Of a stretch of DNA of 64,000 nucleotides, positions 59,758-64,000 are shown piece after piece. Below the pieces are notes generated by a model, which did not search any database, was not told the origin of the DNA, and saw only the letters and a list, made by a program, of their open reading frames with translations. The stretch is from Microbacterium sp. A20. Lineage in GTDB: Bacteria > Actinomycetota > Actinomycetes > Actinomycetales > Microbacteriaceae. The position numbers and the translations under genes were made by a program. The stretch is taken from the NCBI RefSeq assembly GCF_004794515.1, contig NZ_SSDF01000066.1, positions 32,125 to 96,124 of the forward strand, in the 5' to 3' direction. Numbering within the stretch: position 1 is the first letter of the stretch; every line of letters starts with the position of its first letter.

Positions 59758-60153
59758 TCACCCGACGAAAAGCAGGATGATCGAGAGCGCGACCGCCGCC
59801 GCACCCACGCTGGCGAGGGTGATCCCGAGCACCTGAACGGCATGGAGAAGGGGGCGGCGGGGCTCGAAGCGCATCAGGTTCGGACGGTGCTCGCTGACGA
59901 ACGCGTCGACCTCTTCCCGTCCCTGCCAGTGACCGGATTCGTCCGCCCGGAGCGGGCGCTCCCAGAAGTCTCCGGCGGTGAACCAACGGGCCCGTGATCG
60001 ACCGTCCTCCTCGAGGATGAACACCTCTTGTGGCAGCCAGCGCCCATCGTGCACCTTCACCAGCAGGACGATGAGCAGGAGGGGGAGACCGATTCCGAGG
60101 CCGATCCACGAGAGGATCTCGGCGATGGTCCCCACCGCATCGGCAGCATTCAT
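59758..60153 (-). CDS. Hypothetical two-helix membrane protein
   Basis: Protein of 131 residues with one hydrophobic helix near the N-terminus (WIGLGIGLPLLLIVLLVKV) and one at the C-terminus (VLGITLASVGAAAVALSIIL). A polar loop of about 70 residues lies between, with WLPQEVFILEEDGRSRARWFT. Both ends probably face the same side. ATG 60153 is taken from good codon use. It is divergent from the XRE gene. No family recognised. Confidence 0.72.
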   Translation of the reverse strand: MNAADAVGTIAEILSWIGLGIGLPLLLIVLLVKVHDGRWLPQEVFILEEDGRSRARWFTAGDFWERPLRADESGHWQGREEVDAFVSEHRPNLMRFEPRRPLLHAVQVLGITLASVGAAAVALSIILLFVG

Positions 60154-60263
60154 GGCCGGCTCCGTTCTCCTGAGAAAACAGTACCGGGGGCTTGCGGCCT
60201 CCGATCTCTCCAGTACCCGTGCTGGAGAGGTGCACTCTGCGCCGCTCGGCGACGACCCGGCAG

Positions 60264-60284
60264 TATAATATGTCTCAAAAGACA
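60264..60284 (+). promoter_or_regulatory. TA-operon promoter -10 and palindromic operator
   Basis: An exact -10 hexamer tataat (60264-60269) is followed at once by the inverted repeat tgtct-caaa-agaca (60271-60284), 20 bases before the XRE start. No good -35 is visible. The palindrome covers the expected transcription start, a typical autorepression site for an XRE antitoxin. Confidence 0.75.
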
Positions 60285-60304
60285 TTTTCTTGGAGGGTGG
60301 CGAT

Positions 60305-60880
60305 ATGACCAACGCATCAGTACTCGTGCGTGCCGCCAGAAAGAGCCGCGGCCTCACCCAGCGTGATCTCGCGCAACGAGCCAACGTCGACCAGGGCAGA
60401 GTCTCCCGGGTGGAAGGCGGTCGCGAGGCCGAGTTCAGCACCATCGAACGGTTTCTCGGCGGCGCCGGCCACCGGCTGTATTCCGCGCCCACCCGGCGGG
60501 ATGACGCGGCGACCATCGCCGCGACGATCCGCGGTTATCTTCGGGCCGGCGACAAGTACAGCGCTCTCCGTGAACTCATCCAGCTGAACGACAACCTGGT
60601 CGCCGAGCATGGACTCGTTCGTGGCATTCTCGGCCTCGCTGAGCCGGAGCCGACCGGCGACCGTGCCTGGGATGCTGCCCTCGCAGCCCTCGTGGATCTC
60701 CGTCTCAGGGAAGAAGGGATTCCCGCGCCCGCATGGGTTGACGCCCCGAAACGACGCCTCGCGGTGCCGCGTACCCTCGATGTCGATCCTGCAGACCCGA
60801 CCCCGTCACCCGTGGATGTACCAGTTGAGTTCTTCCAACGCGGCGTCCTCGTCTGGCGTGACACGCTCGCGAGCGTCTGA
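60305..60880 (+). CDS. XRE-family HTH protein, putative antitoxin
   Basis: Protein of 191 residues. The N-terminal XRE HTH at residues 7-60 (VRAARKSRGLTQRDLAQRANVDQGRVSRVEGGREAEFSTIERFL) is followed by a helical region of unknown fold. It is encoded directly before a nucleotidyltransferase with one-base overlap, the layout of XRE/NTase toxin-antitoxin-like modules. ATG 60305 has a GGAGG site. A palindrome at the -10 suggests self-repression. Confidence 0.8.
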   Translation: MTNASVLVRAARKSRGLTQRDLAQRANVDQGRVSRVEGGREAEFSTIERFLGGAGHRLYSAPTRRDDAATIAATIRGYLRAGDKYSALRELIQLNDNLVAEHGLVRGILGLAEPEPTGDRAWDAALAALVDLRLREEGIPAPAWVDAPKRRLAVPRTLDVDPADPTPSPVDVPVEFFQRGVLVWRDTLASV

Positions 60881-61461
60881 TGGGCGACGCGCTGAATCGC
60901 GACGACATCCTCTCCGGGCTTCGGGAGCTCGTAGGGGAGCTTCACGCAGCGGGTGAATCTGCCGGCATCCGTCTCGTCGGCGGTGCCGCGCTCGCCATCA
61001 GATACTTCAACAGGCGCACCACCGGCGACCTCGACTCTCTTCACATCCAGCCAGGAAGCGATGACGCCGTTCTCGCAGCGGCCTCACGCGTCGGCGATCG
61101 ACGGGGCTGGAGCGATGGCTGGTTCAATTTCGCCGTGGAACATGCGGATTCCGTGCCAACGTTCGGTCGGCCAGTGGAGTGGGAGACGATCTACGACCGA
61201 GCAGGTGTCGTCATCCAAGTCGCTTCGAAGGAGGCGCTCCTCGCGATGAAACTCCGGGCCAACCGGCCGGGACGCGATGTGGACGACATCCGTCAGCTTC
61301 TCTCCCTCTGCGGGATCGCGGAGGTGGAGGAGGCAGAGGAGCTTTACGGAGACTTCTACCCCGGTGACGGGCTCACCGATCGCGCCATGGCCATGGTCCA
61401 GCGGATTCTTGACGGCGGACTGCCGATGCGAGTGCCGTCCGCCGGCGCGATCGTCATCTGA
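60880..61461 (+). CDS. Nucleotidyltransferase-fold protein, putative AbiEii/MNT-type toxin
   Basis: Protein of 193 residues with a minimal nucleotidyltransferase pattern. LVGGAALAIRYF is followed by a D-x-D pair, Asp50 and Asp52 (RTTGDLDSLHI). A distal K/R/D helix (SKEALLAMKLRANRPGRDVDDIRQLL) matches the AbiEii-like type IV toxin/defence superfamily. Such enzymes modify tRNA or proteins with nucleotides. The start overlaps the XRE stop by one base (TGATG). Toxicity is inferred from family and pairing only. Confidence 0.75.
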   Translation: MGDALNRDDILSGLRELVGELHAAGESAGIRLVGGAALAIRYFNRRTTGDLDSLHIQPGSDDAVLAAASRVGDRRGWSDGWFNFAVEHADSVPTFGRPVEWETIYDRAGVVIQVASKEALLAMKLRANRPGRDVDDIRQLLSLCGIAEVEEAEELYGDFYPGDGLTDRAMAMVQRILDGGLPMRVPSAGAIVI

Positions 61462-61623
61462 CGTCAGGGTGCTGCCGCGTCGCCTCCCGATCGGGTCTCT
61501 TCCCACGAGTTGCGGAGGCGGGGATGGTTCCGGCTCGTGTCAAGGCCCGGGCCTCGAGCGCGCCGAGACCGTATCGTGGGCCTTCGCCGCCCGATACCCG
61601 ACGGGCGTCAGGAGGATTCGACG

Positions 61624-63060
61624 ATGACCGATGACTCGCTTCCTACCGAAGCGCTGCTCGATGGGCGCTATCAGCTGCACGAGTGCGTCGGGCAGGGCGG
61701 GATGGCGCGCGTGTATCGCGCGGACGACGTCCTCCTCGGTCGCACGGTGGCGATCAAGATGCTGCGCGATGAGATGGACGATGCGCAGCCCTCCAGCCGT
61801 GCGCGCAGCGAGATGACGGTCCTCGCTTCCCTCAACCACCCCGGCCTGGTCACGCTGTACGACGCTCTGCTCGTTCCGGGGCGCGCCGAATACCTGGTGA
61901 TGGAGTTCGTCGACGGGCCGACGCTGTCCGCCCGCATCGCCCAGGGGCCGATGGCGCCGCCGGAGGTCGCCCGGCTCGCTGCCGACCTGGCCGAGGCGCT
62001 GCACGTCGTGCACAGCGCGGGCATCGTGCATCGCGACATCAAGCCGTCGAACGTGTTGATGTCGCGGACTCCGCTCCCCGGCAGTCGGTCCGGGGCGAAG
62101 CTCGCGGACTTCGGCATCTCCGTCCTCGTCGATGCGGCACGGCTCACCACCCCCGGACTCGTCATCGGAACCGCGGCGTATCTCGCCCCGGAGCAGCTGC
62201 GAGGTGAGCCTCCCGCTCCGCCCGCTGACATCTATTCGCTGGGCCTGGTGCTGCTGGAGGCACTCACCGGCACGCGAGCCTTCCCGGAGGCCGAGGGCAT
62301 CGGCGCCGCGATGGCCAGACTCATCGAGACCCCGGAGGTGCCGGCAACGCTGGGGGCCGAATGGTCCACCCTCCTGACCCGTATGCTGGCGGCGGACCCC
62401 GTCGATCGCCCTCATGCCGCGGAGGTGTTCGCCGCCTCGTCACGACTCGCGACGTCGCCGACCGCGCCTCCTCGACCTGCCGTCCCGCCTCGTCCCCCCG
62501 TCCCGGCAGCGGTGGCCGCGGGAGTGGCGTCCGCGGGAACAGCAGGGGCGGGCATGGCGGGGGCGGGCGCGGCGATGGCCGCGACGGGCACGGCGTCATC
62601 GCCGGCGACCACCCCGACTCTCCTCCTTCCCGCCGGAGCCGTGCGCCCGCGCGGTCAGGCGGAACGCAGAGCCCGGGGGCGTCGCCGGGGGATCATCGGC
62701 GGCGCGGTGGCCGCGGCGGTGGTCGGGGCATCCGTGCTGACCGGAGTGTGGCTTTCGGGACTCAACGCCGTCGACCCGGACGTGACCGACACCGTGGATA
62801 CCGAGCAGACTCCCGCGCCGACGCCGGAACCGTCGACGACACCCGCGAACGCTCCCGAGCAACCCGCCGTGCCCGTCGTGCCGGTCGAGGACACCGAGCC
62901 CGATGTCGACGAACCGAACGACGAGCAGTCGGAGGATGAGCAGAAGGCGGCCGAGAAAGCGGCCGAAGAGGCGGCGAAGGCGCAGCAGAAGGCCGAGGAA
63001 GAGGCCAGGAAGCAGGCGGAGAAGGCGCAGAAGGAGGCGGAGAAGCGGGGAGACGGATAG
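61624..63060 (+). CDS. Ser/Thr protein kinase (PknB-type) with charged extracellular tail
   Basis: Membrane kinase of 478 residues. The kinase domain is at about 15-270: G-loop VGQGGMARVYRA, Lys45 (VAIKML), HRDIKPSN at residues 136-143, DFG at 162-164 and APEQ. A proline/alanine linker leads to one membrane helix near residues 355-378. The outer part has no PASTA domains. Instead it holds an acidic, Pro/Thr-rich stretch and a C-terminal helix made almost only of K, E, A and Q. ATG 61624 follows GAGGA. A strong terminator follows. Confidence 0.92.
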   Translation: MTDDSLPTEALLDGRYQLHECVGQGGMARVYRADDVLLGRTVAIKMLRDEMDDAQPSSRARSEMTVLASLNHPGLVTLYDALLVPGRAEYLVMEFVDGPTLSARIAQGPMAPPEVARLAADLAEALHVVHSAGIVHRDIKPSNVLMSRTPLPGSRSGAKLADFGISVLVDAARLTTPGLVIGTAAYLAPEQLRGEPPAPPADIYSLGLVLLEALTGTRAFPEAEGIGAAMARLIETPEVPATLGAEWSTLLTRMLAADPVDRPHAAEVFAASSRLATSPTAPPRPAVPPRPPVPAAVAAGVASAGTAGAGMAGAGAAMAATGTASSPATTPTLLLPAGAVRPRGQAERRARGRRRGIIGGAVAAAVVGASVLTGVWLSGLNAVDPDVTDTVDTEQTPAPTPEPSTTPANAPEQPAVPVVPVEDTEPDVDEPNDEQSEDEQKAAEKAAEEAAKAQQKAEEEARKQAEKAQKEAEKRGDG

Positions 63061-63090
63061 ATCCTCTGGCCGCAAGACTGTTCCGCGACA

Positions 63091-63124
63091 CGATGGGCCC
63101 CGCCTCAGGAGGCGGGGCCCATCG
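63091..63124. terminator. Bidirectional terminator after the kinase gene
   Basis: Perfect 16-bp inverted repeat: cgatgggccccgcctc (63091-63106) and its complement (63109-63124). The loop opens to a few bases. It lies between two convergent genes. Confidence 0.85.
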
Positions 63125-63135
63125 TTGACGAGACG

Positions 63136-63285
63136 TCAGGGGAGATCGGCGACGTCGATGCCGTCGTCGTCGTCGTCGTCCTCGTCCTCGTCGTCTTCAC
63201 TGTCATCGGTGGACGGCATGTCCGGGTCGATGCCCACGGCATCGACGAGCGGAGCGTCATCGGGGTTCGTCTGCGGGTCTGACAT
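63136..63285 (-). CDS. Small acidic protein, MSDP type
   Basis: A 49-residue protein with a run of 16 consecutive Asp/Glu-dominated residues near the middle, ending GIDVADLP. It opens MSDPQTNPDD, similar to the small acidic protein at 32617-32772 (MSDPKNTQ). The ribosome site GGAG at 7 bases is good. Probably disordered. Function unknown; protection, ion binding or DNA mimicry are only possibilities. Confidence 0.7.
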   Translation of the reverse strand: MSDPQTNPDDAPLVDAVGIDPDMPSTDDSEDDEDEDDDDDDGIDVADLP

Positions 63286-63415
63286 GGGAGGCTCCGTTCG
63301 GCTGAGGGGCAGGGCGATCAGTCTCGCCCCGTCGGCCGGTGCACGCGTGCCCATTGACAGACCCGTGCACCGGGCCGGACAATCCCGGGCGCCGGCGGCT
63401 CGTCCGCCGGCGACC

Positions 63416-63700
63416 TCAGGCGGTTGCCAGCGGAGGCAGGTGCGGGATCGGGACCGGGCGTGTGGAACGGCTCGGCGAGTGGAACCGCTGCACGTCCTCC
63501 AGCACGTCCGCCGCAGACATGTAGTACGTCGCGAGCGGCAGGTCGCGTAGCCAGACGGCCTCGACCTCGACCGTGTCGACCTGATAGATGCAGGCGACGG
63601 TGCGGCGCGAGTCATCTGCGGCGTAGCGGTGGTCGAGGATCAGCCATTCGGTATCGGTGATCTTCCGCAGCTCGAATCGGGGATCGGGCATCGTGAACAT
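63416..63700 (-). CDS. Hypothetical protein, 94 residues
   Basis: The well-formed part starts at ATG 63700 (MFTMPDPRFELRKITDTEWL) with GGAG 8 bases upstream; ATG 63691 is an alternative. The sequence alternates short strands (RTVACIYQVDTVEVEAVWL) and a helix (MSAADVLEDVQRF). No family recognised. The frame stays open further upstream but lacks sensible composition there. Confidence 0.65.
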   Translation of the reverse strand: MFTMPDPRFELRKITDTEWLILDHRYAADDSRRTVACIYQVDTVEVEAVWLRDLPLATYYMSAADVLEDVQRFHSPSRSTRPVPIPHLPPLATA

Positions 63701-64000
63701 CTCAACACTCCAATCAGTCGGCCGGCTTCGGCTGGCGAGGAGCGCACCGCATCGGATTCCTGCATCGTGCGGTCGAACGGGCGCCTCTTCAGCCCGCCGG
63801 AATTCACGGAAATTATACGTCGCAGCCAATATGTTGCTCAAGTTCCGGTGCCTCTGCTGCCGGTGGTTCGCCGACTGCACGGCCTGCCCGCGAGTGCACG
63901 GCCTGTCGACGCGGATACCCCGTGCATTCGGCGCGAAGCCGTGCACTCGGGGGAGGTGAGAGGGGGAGGTGAGAGGGGGGAGGTGAGAAGGGGGTGAGAG
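63701..64000. repeat. Gene-free window end with direct repeats
   Basis: No convincing gene. A short, less GC-rich patch (about 63800-63845) is followed by a duplicated 11-mer tgcacggcctg (63876-63886 and 63895-63905). From about 63950 to the window edge lies a purine-rich tandem repeat of units like ggaggtgaga(g), with aggtgag cores at 63954, 63967 and 63981 and a shorter fourth at about 63992. The repeat continues past the window. Confidence 0.6.

Noticed and set aside
63701..64000. CRISPR array at the purine-rich repeats
   Set aside because: Units are about 13 bases with no spacers, and no cas gene is present.

Overview
The window is very GC-rich, dense in genes and full of ATGA/GTGA start-stop overlaps. 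Gene content (cydABDC, narGHJI, LLM flavin enzymes, ECF42 sigma factor, DUF7882 and DUF6457 proteins, PknB-type kinase) and the constant use of gcatcc for Ala-Ser point to an actinobacterium of the family Microbacteriaceae, most likely Microbacterium or a close relative. This placement is inferred from protein families and codon habits, not from a 16S gene.

Region 1 (1-23.5 kb) is a respiratory and molybdenum-cofactor block. It begins with the last codons of cydA, then cydB and the cydDC exporter pair (bd oxidase for low oxygen). Next come moaA and narK on the minus strand and narGHJI on the plus strand (membrane-bound nitrate reductase). The molybdate importer modABC with an HTH-TOBE protein reads leftwards. 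A plus-strand run encodes a MoeB-like/rhodanese protein, moeA, moaC, mobA, a DUF6457 protein and moaD, and it faces mog-moaE. Together these supply Mo, build the cofactor, assemble the reductase, import nitrate and provide an alternative oxidase. The block ends with a putative Fe/2-oxoglutarate oxygenase divergent from a MetE-like protein, then tRNA-Ser(CGA) and a strong terminator.

Region 2 (23.7-36 kb) is accessory: an alpha/beta hydrolase; a TetR repressor with twin operators controlling a DUF1048 protein; an ECF42 sigma factor between two DGPF/YCII proteins; a GntR-controlled pfkB kinase, LOG hydrolase and MFS operon; an Mn-catalase; two tandem CPBP proteases; and small hypothetical genes.

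Region 3 (37-46 kb) holds a phosphonate-type ABC importer operon (HAD phosphatase, PhnD, PhnC, two PhnE, RpiR regulator) and a LysR-controlled mesX-mesD pair, predicted to be an oxygen-dependent, folate-independent methionine synthase.

Region 4 (46-64 kb) has a MerR regulator with mirror-image 19-bp-spacer promoters; one drives an exporter gene that appears frameshifted. It also has a GOLPH3-like protein, cupin, DUF1992, TetR, a leaderless ArsR operon, fadD, a trehalose/maltose block (LLM oxidoreductase, GH13 TreS-like, convergent GH65), a cyclodeaminase-domain protein, an XRE/nucleotidyltransferase toxin-antitoxin-like pair, a Ser/Thr kinase and small acidic proteins. The window ends in a purine-rich tandem repeat.

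The most unusual signal is a 90-bp imperfect palindrome present twice at 84% identity: once in frame inside cydD (2011-2100) and once, inverted, in the fadD/LLM promoter region (53701-53790). It looks like an undescribed dispersed palindromic element able to sit in coding sequence.
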